DNA of 64,000 bases from JACCWP01 sp963785115 (lineage in GTDB: Bacteria; Actinomycetota; Actinomycetes; Propionibacteriales; Nocardioidaceae), in assembly GCA_963785115.1 (NCBI GenBank), contig CAWATY010000019.1:145372-209371 (forward strand), written 5' to 3'. Both the position numbers and the translations under genes were made by a program. The notes under the pieces are model-generated. The model did no database searches and had not been told where the DNA came from. It was given only the letters and a program-made list of their open reading frames with translations. Shown here piece after piece: positions 45,791-54,962 of this stretch (within the stretch, counting starts at the first letter, position 1; every line of letters starts with the position of its first letter).

Positions 45791-46614
45791 CGCAGCCCCC
45801 CGCCGGCCGCCGCTCCCACCCACGCGAACTGGTGCACGTCGTCGAGCTCCGGACCGAGGAACCGTCGACCCAGCTCGCGGAACTCGGTCGGGGTGCCGGT
45901 GGTGAGGAAGTGGTGGTCGGGAGCCGGCAGCGCCGGATCGCGTTGCAGGCCGTCGCGCACCAGCACCCGGTAGACGTCCTTGGCGGTCTCGTCGGCGCTG
46001 GACACCAGCGTCACGCCGTCGCCCATCACGTACGAGATGACGCCCGCCAGCAGCGGGTAGTGCGTGCAGCCCAGCACCAGGGTGTCGACGTCGGCCGCGA
46101 CCAGCGGGTCGAGGTAGTCGTGCGCGACGGCGAGCAGCTCCGGTCCGCTGGTCATCCCCTGCTCCACGAGCTCGACGAAGCGCGGGCAGGCGCGGGTGTG
46201 CAGGTGCACGTGGGGGGCGGCGGCGAACGCGTCGTCGTAGGCCATCGAGTCGGCGGTGGCCCGGGTGCAGATGACCCCGACATGGCCGGTACGCGTCGCG
46301 GCCACCGCGCGTCGCGTCGCCGGCAGGATGACCTCGACCACGGGGACGTCGTAGCGCTCCCGCGCGTCGCGCAGCACCGCGGCGCTCGCCGAGTTGCACG
46401 CGATCACCAGCAGCTTGACGCCCTGCGCGACCAGGTGGTCGAGGCACTCCAGCGCGTACTCGCGGACGTCGGCGAGCGGCTGCGGTCCGTACGGCTGGCG
46501 CGCCGTGTCCCCGAGGTAGATGACCGGCTCGTGCGGCAGCTGGTCGAGCACGGCTCGAGCGACGGTCAGGCCCCCGAAGCCGGAGTCGAAGATCCCCAGG
46601 GGTGCGTCTGCCAC
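45787..46614 (-). CDS. murI: Glutamate racemase
   Basis: Supplies D-glutamate for peptidoglycan. The product has 275 residues from the GTG at 46614 (VADAPLGIFDSGFGGLTVARAV); a longer in-frame start lacks the motif-proximal position usual for the family. Both catalytic cysteines are present, in VIACNSASA and LGCTHYPLL, as are the Asp/Ser of FDSGFGGL and YLGDTARQPYG. It is coupled to the MBL-fold gene by GTGA, and divergent from a sigma-like membrane protein gene 120 bases away. Confidence 0.96.
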   Translation of the reverse strand: MADAPLGIFDSGFGGLTVARAVLDQLPHEPVIYLGDTARQPYGPQPLADVREYALECLDHLVAQGVKLLVIACNSASAAVLRDARERYDVPVVEVILPATRRAVAATRTGHVGVICTRATADSMAYDDAFAAAPHVHLHTRACPRFVELVEQGMTSGPELLAVAHDYLDPLVAADVDTLVLGCTHYPLLAGVISYVMGDGVTLVSSADETAKDVYRVLVRDGLQRDPALPAPDHHFLTTGTPTEFRELGRRFLGPELDDVHQFAWVGAAAGGGLR

Positions 46615-46734
46615 GGGCACGAGGGTACGGGTCGGCACCGCCGTCGCGGCTCCTCCCCACCTCGACACACCGCCGCCGCGACCGCCGAAGCCTCACACTC
46701 GGCACAGGAGACGGTGCGGGCGGCAGGAGGAGTC

Positions 46735-47800
46735 GTGGCAGAGCGGGGCGGTGAGGGGCTCGCCGAGTTCCTCGACGCAGAGGTGCCGCGGCTGCTGGCG
46801 CTGGCCCGACTGCTCACCGACGACGAGCCCGACGCCGTCGCGCTCACGCAGGTGGCGCTGGTCCGGGTTGGCGCGCAGTGGACCGAGGTGCGCGAGGGGT
46901 TCGACCCGCAGAGGCACGCGCGCAGCATCCTGCTGGCCCGCTACCTCTCGCCGCTGCAGCGCTGGCGTCGGTCGCGTCGAGAGCGTCCGCCGGCCCACCA
47001 CCCGGGTCTGCTCGCCGGGTTGCCGACCCTCCCGCCCCGCCAGCTGGCAGTGCTCGTCCTCCGCCACCACGAGGACCTGCCGCCCGACGAGATCGGCGAG
47101 CAGCTCGGGTGCACCGAGGCCACCGTCACGACCGAGCTGGACCGCGCCCACGCGGCCCTCGGCGTCGACGGTGCTCCCGGTCGGACGACCTCAGACCTGG
47201 CCGCGGGTCTGCGCGAGCTCGCCGCCGGTCCCCCGCCGGCCGGCCTCGGTGACCGGGTGCGGGCCGACCTGCGTACCCGGCGCCGTCGAGGGCTGGTCGC
47301 CGTGGCGGTGCTGGTCGTCGCCGGCATCCTCGTCGCGTACGCGATCGGCACGACCGGCACCGACGACCGCGGCACCGACGACCCGGCACCGACCCGCACG
47401 ATCACCCTGACGCCGGTGCCGCCCCTGCAGACCACCGGACGGTTCCCACCGGAGGTGGTCGGCTGGCTGGCGCGCCACGGTGTGCCCACCCGGCCCGCGG
47501 GACCCCTCGTCGGCGGCATGGACGCCGGGCGCGCGATCGAGCTCGCGTGGTTCGGCACCGGGCTGCCGGAGGACCAGATGCAGGGGGCCGCCGCCCGACG
47601 GCGGGTGCCCACCCTCGAGGCGGCACCACCAGGTCCGCGGACGGCCGGTCTGGGTGGTGTGGATCCCGCACGCCACGCACGAGGGCATGAACGTCCACGA
47701 CCTCGGCCCGGACGCCAGCGGCACCGAGCCGTACGTCTACGTGCTGGACGCGCAGACCGGCCGCTTCGTGTACGGCGCCTGGTTCACCGACGGCCGCTGA
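46735..47800 (+). pseudogene. Sigma-70-like HTH protein with C-terminal membrane anchor (one frameshift)
   Basis: From the GTG at 46735 (GGAGG just upstream): VAERGGEGLAEFLDAEVPRLLALARLL, then a region-2-like segment, LPTLPPRQLAVLVLRHHEDLPPDEIGEQLGCTEATVTTELDRAHAAL (a sigma region-4 HTH), and DRVRADLRTRRRRGLVAVAVLVVAGILVAYAIG, a single membrane helix. An extracytoplasmic domain of about 130 residues follows, whose frame changes near 47600, ending GRPVWVVWIPHATHEG and YVYVLDAQTGRFVYGAWFTDG. This resembles actinobacterial ECF-like proteins that carry their own membrane tether. It may not bind core polymerase: region 2 is weak. No anti-sigma gene is adjacent. Confidence 0.6.
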
Positions 47801-47823
47801 CGACCGAGCGGGGCTGCGGAGAC

Positions 47824-49288
47824 CTAGAACGGATACGCCGGAGGCGTCCCCCGCACGGTCACCCACTGCGTCTCGGTGAACGCCTCGACGTTGGCCTCGG
47901 CGCCGCCGAAACGCGACCCCGTGCCCGACACCGCGACGCCGCCGAACGGCGCGTTGGCCTCGTCGTTGACCGTCTGGTCGTTGATGTGCACGATCCCGGT
48001 CGGGATCCGCTCGGCGAGCTCCAGGCCACGCATGACGTCGCGGGTCACGATGCCGAGCGACAACCCGTAGTCGCTGTCGGCCGCGAGTGCGGCGGCGTCG
48101 TCGATCGAGGTGAAACGGGTGACCGGAGCGACCGGGCCGAAGACCTCCTCCGCGAACGCGGGCGAGGCGATCGGTACGTCGGCCAGCACCGTCGGGCGGT
48201 AGAACAGCCCGTCGTACTCCCCGCCCGTGGACACCTTCGCGCCGTCATCGCGGCTCGCGCGTGACCAGGCCGTGGATACGGTCCCGCTGGCGCTCGTCGA
48301 TGACCGGCCCGAGCGCGACCTGCTCGGTGGCCGGGTCGCCGACCGGCAGGTGGGAGGCCTTGTCGGTGAGCGCCTGGACGAAGTCGTCGTACAACGGCGC
48401 GGCCACGAGGTGCCGGCCGGTCGTCATGCAGATCTGGCCCTGGTGCAGGAACGACCCCCACGCGGCCAGGTTGACGGCCTGCTCGACATCGGCGTCGTCG
48501 AGGACGAGCAGCGCGGAGTTGCCGCCCAGCTCGAGGTGCGCACGGGTGAGGTGCCGGCCGGCCAGCTCACCGACCTTGCGTCCGGCAGCCGTGGAACCGG
48601 TGAACGACACCACCCGCACCAGCGGGTGGGTGACCAGCGCCTCGCCGACGTCGACGCCACCGGGCAGCAGCTGCAGCAGCCCCGGCGGCAGCCCGGCCTC
48701 CTCCAGCACGCGGACCAGCGTCACGCCGCCGGTGACGACCGTGCGCGGGTCGGGCTTGAGCAGCACGGCGTTGCCGAGCGCGAGGGCAGGGGCGACGGAT
48801 CGGATGCCGAGGATGATCGGCACGTTGAACGGCGAGATCACCGCGACCACGCCGGCGGGCACCCGCCGCGCCATCGACAGCCGCGGCTGCTCGCTCGGCA
48901 GCAGTGCGCCGTACGCCAGCCCGGGCAGGCCCGCCGCGGCGTAGCACTCCTCGGCGGCCACGTGCAGCGCGAAGTCGGCCAGCGGTGGCACGGCTCCGAC
49001 CTCGCGGACGTTCCAGCCCGCGATCTCGTCCGCGTGCTCCTGCCACAGGTCGCCCGCCCGGCGGAGCACCGCGGCCCGCTCGGTGTGCGGCCGGGCGGCC
49101 CACTCCCGCTGCGCCCGGGCGGCCGACTCGGCCGCCCGCGCGACATCGTCGGCGGTGGCGCGGCCGGTCGTCCCGAGCGTCTGGCCGGTCGCGGGCTCGA
49201 CGACCGGTTCCTCGCCACCGGATCCGGGAGTCCACTCGCCGTCCAGGTGGATCCGGCCGTGCCAGGTGGCCTCGTCGAGCAGTCCCAC
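47824..49288 (-). pseudogene. NAD(P)-dependent aldehyde dehydrogenase, benzaldehyde-dehydrogenase-like (one frameshift)
   Basis: About 488 residues from the GTG at 49288 (VGLLDEATWHGRIHLDGEW) with GGAAGGG upstream. Cofactor and catalytic regions are clear: ISPFNVPIILGIRSVAPALALGN, FTGSTAAGRKVGE, general base in LELGGNSALLVL, catalytic Cys in HQGQICMTTGRHLVA, and C-terminal EVFGPVAPVTRF and NDQTVNDEANAPFGG. One extra base near 48243 breaks the frame after GLVTRE; correction restores DDGAKVSTGGEYDGLFY. The sequence style matches XylC-type benzaldehyde/vanillin dehydrogenases, and the divergent IclR regulator (PcaR/PobR-like) supports an aromatic-acid role, which is inferred. Confidence 0.82.
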
Positions 49289-49305
49289 GCCATACCCTTC
49301 CGCCG

Positions 49306-49322
49306 TGTGCGGTATGCGCACA
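49306..49322. promoter_or_regulatory. Perfect inverted repeat between the aldehyde dehydrogenase and IclR genes
   Basis: TGTGCG at 49306-49311 and CGCACA at 49317-49322 flank GTATG in the 88-base divergent gap. A further GTGCGAAC follows at 49333-49340. Its place suggests the operator for the IclR-family regulator controlling both genes. Confidence 0.5.
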
Positions 49323-49376
49323 GTTGTTGAAAGTGCGAACTTATGAGCCCGCCGGGTCGTCGTCAAGGAGTGGTCC

Positions 49377-50195
49377 GTGGGTACCCTGCTGCCCGTGACC
49401 GAGGGTGAGCCGGCTGCGCGCTCGGTCGACACGGTCCAGTCGCTGGAGCGCGGTCTGGCGGTGATCCGGGCCTTCGACGCCGAGCACTCCGAGATGACGT
49501 TGTCCGACGTGGCCCGCCGCAGCGGCCTCACCCGCGCCACCACCCGACGCATTCTGCACACCCTGGTGGCGCTCGGCTACATGCGCAGTGACGGTCGCGC
49601 GTTCGGGCTGCGTCCCCGGGTGCTCGAGCTCGGCTACGCGTACCTGTCCAGCCTCACCCTCCCCGAGGTGGCGAGCCCGCACCTCGAGGCGCTGGCCGCC
49701 CAGACCCGCGAGTCGTCGTCGGTGTCGGTGCTCGACGGCGCCGACGTCGTGTACGTGGCCCGGGTGGCCACCCAGCGGATCATGACCGTGGCGATCGCCG
49801 TCGGCACCCGGTTCCCCGCGTACGCGACGTCGATGGGGCGGGTGCTGCTGGCCGGGCACGACGACGACTGGGTGGTCGAGTTCCTCGGCTCGGCGGACCT
49901 GCGACCGCTCACGCCCTACACCTGCACCGACCCCGCGGCGCTGCACGCGGAGCTGCGCCGGGTGCGGGACCAGGGCTTCGCGCTGGTCGACCAGGAGCTG
50001 GAGGAGGGGCTGCGGTCGATCGCGGTGCCGTTGCGCGACCCGTCGGGCCGGGTCGTGGCGGCCATGAACGTGTCCGCGAGTGCCAGTCGCCGCACCCCCG
50101 AGACCGTGCGTGCCGAGCTGCTGCCGCCGCTGCAGCGCACCGCGGGCGCGATCGAGGACGACCTGCGGGCCGGCCACGCCGACCGGCGCGCCTGA
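49377..50195 (+). CDS. IclR-family transcriptional regulator
   Basis: A product of 272 residues from the GTG at 49377 with AAGGAG upstream. The winged helix is VQSLERGLAVIRAFDAEHSEMTLSDVARRSGLTRATTRRILHTL. The effector domain (ESSSVSVLDGADVVYVARV, then RFPAYATSMGRVLLAG, and GLRSIAVPLRDPSGRVVAAMNV) is most like the PcaR/PcaU/PobR group, which senses protocatechuate or hydroxybenzoate. It is divergent from an aromatic-type aldehyde dehydrogenase. Effector assignment is inferred from subfamily resemblance. Confidence 0.92.
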   Translation: MGTLLPVTEGEPAARSVDTVQSLERGLAVIRAFDAEHSEMTLSDVARRSGLTRATTRRILHTLVALGYMRSDGRAFGLRPRVLELGYAYLSSLTLPEVASPHLEALAAQTRESSSVSVLDGADVVYVARVATQRIMTVAIAVGTRFPAYATSMGRVLLAGHDDDWVVEFLGSADLRPLTPYTCTDPAALHAELRRVRDQGFALVDQELEEGLRSIAVPLRDPSGRVVAAMNVSASASRRTPETVRAELLPPLQRTAGAIEDDLRAGHADRRA

Positions 50196-50201
50196 CGGCG
50201 A

Positions 50202-51206
50202 TCAGCCGACCGGTTCGGTCCCGACCTCGTCGAAGGGCAGCCGCGGCTGCGGCGGGCCGTGGGTCGGGTCGACGCCGTCGAACAGGCTGCTCACCGACGT
50301 CCCCTCGTGGATGCGGCTGATCGCCTCGGCGAACAGGCCGGACACGGACCGGACCTTCAGCTCCGGCCAGTCCGTCGGCGGGGGGACGGTGTCGGTGGTG
50401 ACCACCTCGGTGACGTGCGGGTTGGTGGTGAGCCGCTCCTGCGCCTTGCCGGTGAACAACCCGTGGGTGCAGGCCACCGCGGCCTCGTCGCAGCCCTCGG
50501 ACGACAGCCGCTCGAGCAGCTCGACGATCGAACCGCCGGTGGCGATCTCGTCGTCGAGCACGATGGCCCGCTTGCCCGCGACGTCACCGACGATGGCGTC
50601 GATGACGACCCGGTCGTCGGCCAGCCGCTGCTTGCTGCCCGCCGCGACGGGCAGGCCCAGCAGCCGGGCGAACCGGGTGGCGGTCTTGGCGTTGCCCAGG
50701 TCGGGCGACACGACCACGGTGTCGGTGAGGTCGTGGTCGCGGAAGTGGTCGGCGAGCTCGCCGATCGCGGTGAGGTGGTCGACCGGCACCGAGAAGAACC
50801 CGTGCACCTGCGGCGCGTGCAGGGTCATCGTCAGCACCTTCGAGGCACCGGCGGCGACCAGCATGTCGGCCACCAGCCGGCCGCCGATCGAGATCCGGGA
50901 GGCGTCCTTCTTGTCCGAGCGGGCGTAGGCGAAGTGCGGGATCACCGCCGTCACCTGTGCCGCGGAGGCTCCCCGCGCGGCGTCGAGCATGAGCAGCAGC
51001 TCCATCAGGTGCTCCTGCGTCGGGGGCACCAGGGGCTGGACCACGTAGACGTCGCGCTGCCGGCAGTTGGCCTGCAGCTGCACCTGCAGGCAGTCGTTGC
51101 TGAACCGGATCAGGTCGGACGGCGAGAGCGGCACGCCCAGGCCCGAGCAGATCTGGCGAGCCAGCTCCGGGTGGGCCGCACCGGAGAAGACCACCAGCTC
51201 GCGCAC
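50202..51206 (-). CDS. Ribose-phosphate pyrophosphokinase-like protein (PRPP synthase paralogue)
   Basis: A product of 334 residues from the start at 51206 (MRELVVFSGAAHPELARQICSGLG). Both halves of the PRPP-synthase fold are present: FSNDCLQVQLQANCRQRDVYVVQ, the flexible catalytic loop as HFAYARSDKKDASRISIGGRL, and the PRPP loop as RAIVLDDEIATGGSIVELL. Canonical Prs has YARQDRK and VDDMIDTGGT, so this is a divergent paralogue of the kind found alongside the main prs in many bacteria. Reaction (ATP plus ribose-5-phosphate) is inferred. A SRPBCC gene lies 10 bases upstream in the same orientation. Confidence 0.85.
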   Translation of the reverse strand: MRELVVFSGAAHPELARQICSGLGVPLSPSDLIRFSNDCLQVQLQANCRQRDVYVVQPLVPPTQEHLMELLLMLDAARGASAAQVTAVIPHFAYARSDKKDASRISIGGRLVADMLVAAGASKVLTMTLHAPQVHGFFSVPVDHLTAIGELADHFRDHDLTDTVVVSPDLGNAKTATRFARLLGLPVAAGSKQRLADDRVVIDAIVGDVAGKRAIVLDDEIATGGSIVELLERLSSEGCDEAAVACTHGLFTGKAQERLTTNPHVTEVVTTDTVPPPTDWPELKVRSVSGLFAEAISRIHEGTSVSSLFDGVDPTHGPPQPRLPFDEVGTEPVG

Positions 51207-51216
51207 AGGTCGCAGC

Positions 51217-51657
51217 CTAGCCGCGGGCCGGTCCGGCCTCGCCCGATTCGCAGCGTCGCTTCAGTCCGGCCGCCTCCATCGCGACGTACCTGCGCACCAG
51301 CCGGCCGCCGAGTGCGCCGACGACACCCGCCAGCGGGCCGGTCTGCTGGAAGCGCAGGGTCACCGTGCAGCCGCCGTCGCGAGGCTCGATGACGTGCTCG
51401 GCGACCGAGACCAGACCGGGCGAGTGCGCGGTCCAGGTGAAGGCCCGCCCCTCCTCGAGCTCGGTCACCAGCCACTCCGCGGCAGGCAGCCGTGGCTGGC
51501 GCACCGCCACCCGGCTGCCCTCGGCGAGCGGACCGCCCTCCAGCGGCCGTACCGAGCGCATCGAGGCGGTCCACTGCGGCCAGCTCTCGACGTCGGCCAG
51601 CACCCGCCAGACCTGGTCCGGGGCGGCCGCGACGTCCACGGTCTCGGTGACCTGCAC
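51217..51657 (-). CDS. SRPBCC (START/polyketide cyclase-like) protein
   Basis: A product of 146 residues from the GTG at 51657 (VQVTETVDVAAAPDQVWRVLADVESWPQW). The helix-grip fold is evident from that start, SVRPLEGGPLAEGSRVAVRQP and HVIEPRDGGCTVTLRFQQTG, with the long C-terminal helix (GGRLVRRYVAMEAAGLKRR). Such proteins bind hydrophobic ligands; no ligand or enzyme activity can be assigned. It is probably co-transcribed with the PRPP-synthase-like gene. Confidence 0.85.
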   Translation of the reverse strand: MQVTETVDVAAAPDQVWRVLADVESWPQWTASMRSVRPLEGGPLAEGSRVAVRQPRLPAAEWLVTELEEGRAFTWTAHSPGLVSVAEHVIEPRDGGCTVTLRFQQTGPLAGVVGALGGRLVRRYVAMEAAGLKRRCESGEAGPARG

Positions 51658-51699
51658 GCCCCCAGCCTGCCACCGCCGCACCGTCGGTAGCCTCCCGGG

Positions 51700-53073
51700 A
51701 TGCCCGCCGACCGGTTCGAGATCGTCAGCCAGACGCGCCCGTTCGCGGTGGTGTCGCCGGGCTTCGAGGCCGCCGCCGCGGGCCCGGCGCGGCTGGACGC
51801 GATGCATCGCAGCGACGCGTCGCCGCCGGCGCCGTTCGCGGCGGTCGAGGTCGAGCTGGACGACGTGGGCCCTGGCGGCGCCGCAGCGGGGCTGACCGCA
51901 GCCGACGGCGACGGGGTGCTGGTGACCTACGAGCCCGCCCGGCACCAGGTGCGGGTGCGGGTGACCCGCGCCGGCCGGCAGACCGTCGTGGCCAGGAAGC
52001 GGGTGAGAGGAGCGCCGCCGCGCCGGCTCGGCTTCGTGCTGTGCGAGAACCAGGTGACCGCCCTGCTGGACCGGCGCGCGGGGTGGCAGCCCGTCGTCAC
52101 CGCCCGCCAGCCGGTGTCGCGGCTGCTCGACCTGCGCGACCCGGCCGTGCTGGGCCGGCTGGCCTACGCGTGGGGGCCCGCCGAGCCCGCCGCCGGGCCG
52201 GTCGCGCTGCGCGGCGTGGTGGCCGGGGTGTTCGGCATGACCGGCGTGCGCGACCCGCACCTGGTGCAGGCGGCAGACGGCACGCCGTACGTGCGCGACG
52301 GGCAGGTCTACCTGACGATGACCTGCGCCGGGATGGGGTTCTTCGCCCAGGCGCACTGGGGGGTGTTCACCCTCGACCTGGCCGCGCCCGACCGGCTCAC
52401 GCAGGTGGGTCATCTGTTCTCCCGCCGCGACGGGCTGGTGCTGGGCGACCACGCCGGGCAGGTCATCGTCGACGATGCGACCGGACGCTGCCGGGTGGCC
52501 ACCAGCTCGTGGGGCGACTTCTCACCGAAGACGGGCGTGCACCTGCGGCACGCCGAGGCGACGACCGACCTGCTGCACGGCGTGCACGTGCTCGACTACG
52601 AGCCGTTCGCCGTCCCGACCCCGCACAGCGCGTGGGACCCGGCGCTGACCCGCGTCGACGACCGGTGGCGCGTGGCGTTCGTGGAGAGCCCGTCGCAGGA
52701 CCCCTTCGACTTCCACCCGGCGCTGGCGGCCGGTCCGCCCGGCGGGGCGTGGGGCGAGGGACTGGAGCTGGTCGGCGCCGACACCACGCTGGACCAGTGC
52801 GAGGGCCCGATCCTGGCGCAGGTCGACGGCGAGTGGCGGGTGCTGGCCAGCGACGAGCGGGGCCGGCGGTACGTGATCTACGACCTCGGGATGCGCCGGG
52901 TCGGCGAGCTGGCGGCGCCGTACGTCACGAACATCCCGCACCCGCAGCTGCTCCCGCTGCCGGAGAGCTCGCCGCTCGGCGGCGAGCTGATGGTGACCTT
53001 CGACGGCACGTCGTGGGGCAAGCGGGTGCTCGGCTACGGCACGCACGGCGACTTCATCGTGATGGCCCGCTGA
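51700..53073 (+). CDS. Unrecognised beta-propeller-like (GH43-like) protein
   Basis: A product of 457 residues from the ATG at 51700. No signal peptide. Residues 1-150 form a beta-rich domain with an Arg-rich strand (HQVRVRVTRAGRQTVVARKRV). The rest looks like a five-bladed propeller of the GH43/GH68 type: GVRDPHLVQAADGTPYVRDGQVYLTMTCAG, GLVLGDHAGQVIVDD, YEPFAVPTPHSAWDPALTRVDD, CEGPILAQVDGEWRVLASDE and NIPHPQLLPLPE. The RDPH motif with Asp and the later CEGP Glu could be catalytic base and acid, but this is a guess. It stands alone between a divergent SRPBCC gene and convergent cysM. Confidence 0.6.
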   Translation: MPADRFEIVSQTRPFAVVSPGFEAAAAGPARLDAMHRSDASPPAPFAAVEVELDDVGPGGAAAGLTAADGDGVLVTYEPARHQVRVRVTRAGRQTVVARKRVRGAPPRRLGFVLCENQVTALLDRRAGWQPVVTARQPVSRLLDLRDPAVLGRLAYAWGPAEPAAGPVALRGVVAGVFGMTGVRDPHLVQAADGTPYVRDGQVYLTMTCAGMGFFAQAHWGVFTLDLAAPDRLTQVGHLFSRRDGLVLGDHAGQVIVDDATGRCRVATSSWGDFSPKTGVHLRHAEATTDLLHGVHVLDYEPFAVPTPHSAWDPALTRVDDRWRVAFVESPSQDPFDFHPALAAGPPGGAWGEGLELVGADTTLDQCEGPILAQVDGEWRVLASDERGRRYVIYDLGMRRVGELAAPYVTNIPHPQLLPLPESSPLGGELMVTFDGTSWGKRVLGYGTHGDFIVMAR

Positions 53074-53088
53074 CCGGGCGTGCCGGCC

Positions 53089-54036
53089 TCAGGCCCAGAC
53101 CTGGCCCTCGAGGCGCTCCTCGGCGTCGTCGACGGTGCCCTCGTAGGCGCCGGTGGACAGGTACTTCCAGCCGCCGTCGCAGACGACGAAGCAGATGTCG
53201 GCGCGCTCGTTGGCCGTGACCGCCTTGGCGGCCTGACCGAGCGCGGCGTGCAGGATCGCGCCGGTCGAGATGCCGACGAACATGCCCTCCAGGTCGAGCA
53301 GCTCACGCACCCGGCGGACGGCGTCGCGCGGGCCGACCGAGAAGCGGGCGTCGATCAGCGCGTCGTCGTACAGCTCGGGCACGAACCCCTCGTCGAGGTT
53401 GCGCAGCCCGTAGACCAGCTCGCCGTAGCGCGGCTCGGCGGCGACGATGCGCACCTCCGGCTTGTGCTCACGGAAGTACCGGCCGACCCCCATCAACGTC
53501 CCGGTGGTGCCGAGACCGGCGACGACGTGGGTGACCTCGGGCAGGTCGTCGAGGATCTCCGGGCCGGTGCCGGAGTAGTGCGCGTCGGCGTTGGCCGGGT
53601 TGCCGTACTGGTAGAGCATCACCCAGTCGGCGTGCTCCTCCGCGAGCTGCTTGGCGACCCGCACCGCCTGGTTCGACCCACCCGCCGCGGGCGAGGACAC
53701 GATCTCGGCGCCCCACATCCGCAGCAGCTGGCGGCGCTCCTCCGAGGTGTTCTCCGGCATCACGCAGACCAGCCGGTAGTCCTTGAGCCGGGCCGCCATG
53801 GCCAGCGAGATCCCGGTGTTGCCGCTGGTGGGCTCGAGGATCGTGCAGCCGGGTCGCAGCGTGCCGTCCTTCTCGGCCGCCGCGATCATCGCGAGCGCCG
53901 CGCGGTCCTTGATCGACCCGGTGGGGTTACGGTCCTCGAGCTTCGCCCACAGCCGCACGTCCGGGGACGGCGACAGCCGCGGCAGCCCCACCAGCGGGGT
54001 CCGGCCGACGGAGTCGAGCAGCGAGTCGAAGCGCAC
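53089..54036 (-). CDS. cysM: Cysteine synthase CysM (O-phosphoserine-type, CysO-dependent)
   Basis: PLP enzyme of 315 residues from the GTG at 54036. PLP lysine in EDRNPTGSIKDRAALAMI, substrate loop PTSGNTGISLAMAAR, phosphate cup GLGTTGTLMG. In mycobacteria CysM takes O-phosphoserine and a sulfide carried as thiocarboxylate on CysO to make CysO-cysteine. The gene order mec, cysO, cysM here supports the same route; an Arg following the PLP region (as Arg220 in M. tuberculosis CysM) would confirm it and REHKPEVRIVAAEPRYGE is a candidate region. It is 16 bases from cysO. Confidence 0.92.
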   Translation of the reverse strand: MRFDSLLDSVGRTPLVGLPRLSPSPDVRLWAKLEDRNPTGSIKDRAALAMIAAAEKDGTLRPGCTILEPTSGNTGISLAMAARLKDYRLVCVMPENTSEERRQLLRMWGAEIVSSPAAGGSNQAVRVAKQLAEEHADWVMLYQYGNPANADAHYSGTGPEILDDLPEVTHVVAGLGTTGTLMGVGRYFREHKPEVRIVAAEPRYGELVYGLRNLDEGFVPELYDDALIDARFSVGPRDAVRRVRELLDLEGMFVGISTGAILHAALGQAAKAVTANERADICFVVCDGGWKYLSTGAYEGTVDDAEERLEGQVWA

Positions 54037-54052
54037 GAGGTGAGTGGGCTCG

Positions 54053-54325
54053 TCAGCCGCCGGCGACGGCCGGCAGGATCACCACGGTGTCGCCGTCGGA
54101 CAGCGACGTGTCCAGCCCGCCGGTGAAGCGGACGTCCTCGTCGTTGACATAGACGTTGACGAAGCGACGCAGGTCGCCGTCGTCGACGACCCGCTCCTTG
54201 ATGCCGGGGTGCCGGGCGTCCAGGTCGTCGAAGACCTCGGCGAGCGTCCCGCCCGACCCGCTCACCTGCTTGTCACCGCCGGTGTAGGTCCGCAGGATCG
54301 TCGGTACCTTGACCTCGATCGCCAT
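54053..54325 (-). CDS. cysO: CysO-type ubiquitin-like sulfur carrier
   Basis: Ninety residues from the ATG at 54325 (MAIEVKVPTILRTYTGGDKQV). The MoaD/ThiS beta-grasp fold ends in VVILPAVAGG; the C-terminal Gly-Gly becomes the thiocarboxylate that donates sulfur. Position between mec and cysM identifies it as CysO and not MoaD or ThiS. An upstream in-frame extension has no ribosome site. Confidence 0.93.
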   Translation of the reverse strand: MAIEVKVPTILRTYTGGDKQVSGSGGTLAEVFDDLDARHPGIKERVVDDGDLRRFVNVYVNDEDVRFTGGLDTSLSDGDTVVILPAVAGG

Positions 54326-54412
54326 CGTCGTCGTGTCTCCTCGTTGGTCTCGGCGCACATCTCGAACGCTGGTTGACGTCTCACCCAGATCGAACGGTGA
54401 CCCGGGGTCCGC

Positions 54413-54868
54413 TCATTCCGCCCCCGCCTGCCGGTCGGGCGTGGGTTCGGTCACCAGCTCGACGTCCTCCTCGCTCACCTCGCCGTCCACGATGCGGTAC
54501 GAGCGCAGCGGCAGCGGCCCCTCGCCCTCGTGCGCGCCGTCGGCGGTCGACACCAGCACGTAGTGCGCGCCCGGCTCCTGGGCCAACGCGATGTCGGTCC
54601 GCGAGGGGTACGCCTCGGTGCCGGTGTGCGAGTGGTAGATGACCACCGGCTCCTCGTCGCGCGCGTCCATCTCCTTGTACAGCTGGAGGAGCTCGGTGGC
54701 GTCGAACTCGTAGAAGGTCGGGGACATCGCCGCGTTGAGCATCGGCACGTGCCGCACCGGACGGTCCGAACCGGCCGGGCCGGCCACGACTCCGCAGGCC
54801 TCGTCCGGGTGGTCCCGGCGGGCGTGCGCGACGATCGCGTCGGCGATCCGCTGGTCGAGGGTGAGCAC
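54413..54868 (-). CDS. mec: Mec: JAMM/MPN+ peptidase releasing cysteine from CysO
   Basis: Zinc metalloprotease of 151 residues from the GTG at 54868 (VLTLDQRIADAIVAHARRDHPDEACGVV). The JAMM site is complete: Glu in PDEACGV, and HSH plus Asp in IYHSHTGTEAYPSRTDIALAQ. In M. tuberculosis Mec (Rv1334) cleaves CysO-cysteine to free cysteine and regenerate CysO. First gene of mec-cysO-cysM, 87 bases before cysO. A GTG one codon upstream is equally possible. Confidence 0.92.
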   Translation of the reverse strand: MLTLDQRIADAIVAHARRDHPDEACGVVAGPAGSDRPVRHVPMLNAAMSPTFYEFDATELLQLYKEMDARDEEPVVIYHSHTGTEAYPSRTDIALAQEPGAHYVLVSTADGAHEGEGPLPLRSYRIVDGEVSEEDVELVTEPTPDRQAGAE

Positions 54869-54962
54869 CACCGGAGGGTACGAGGCACGGCGGGGGGTCC
54901 TGGGCCGAAGCCCGCGCCGTCCGGATGCCGAGACGGCATCTGGTGAGGTTAGGCTGCCCTTC

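Noticed and set aside
46615..48264. A long plus-strand frame running from 45832 through 48264
   Set aside because: It starts antisense to murI and ends antisense to the aldehyde dehydrogenase; only the part from the GTG at 46735 has a ribosome site and domains.
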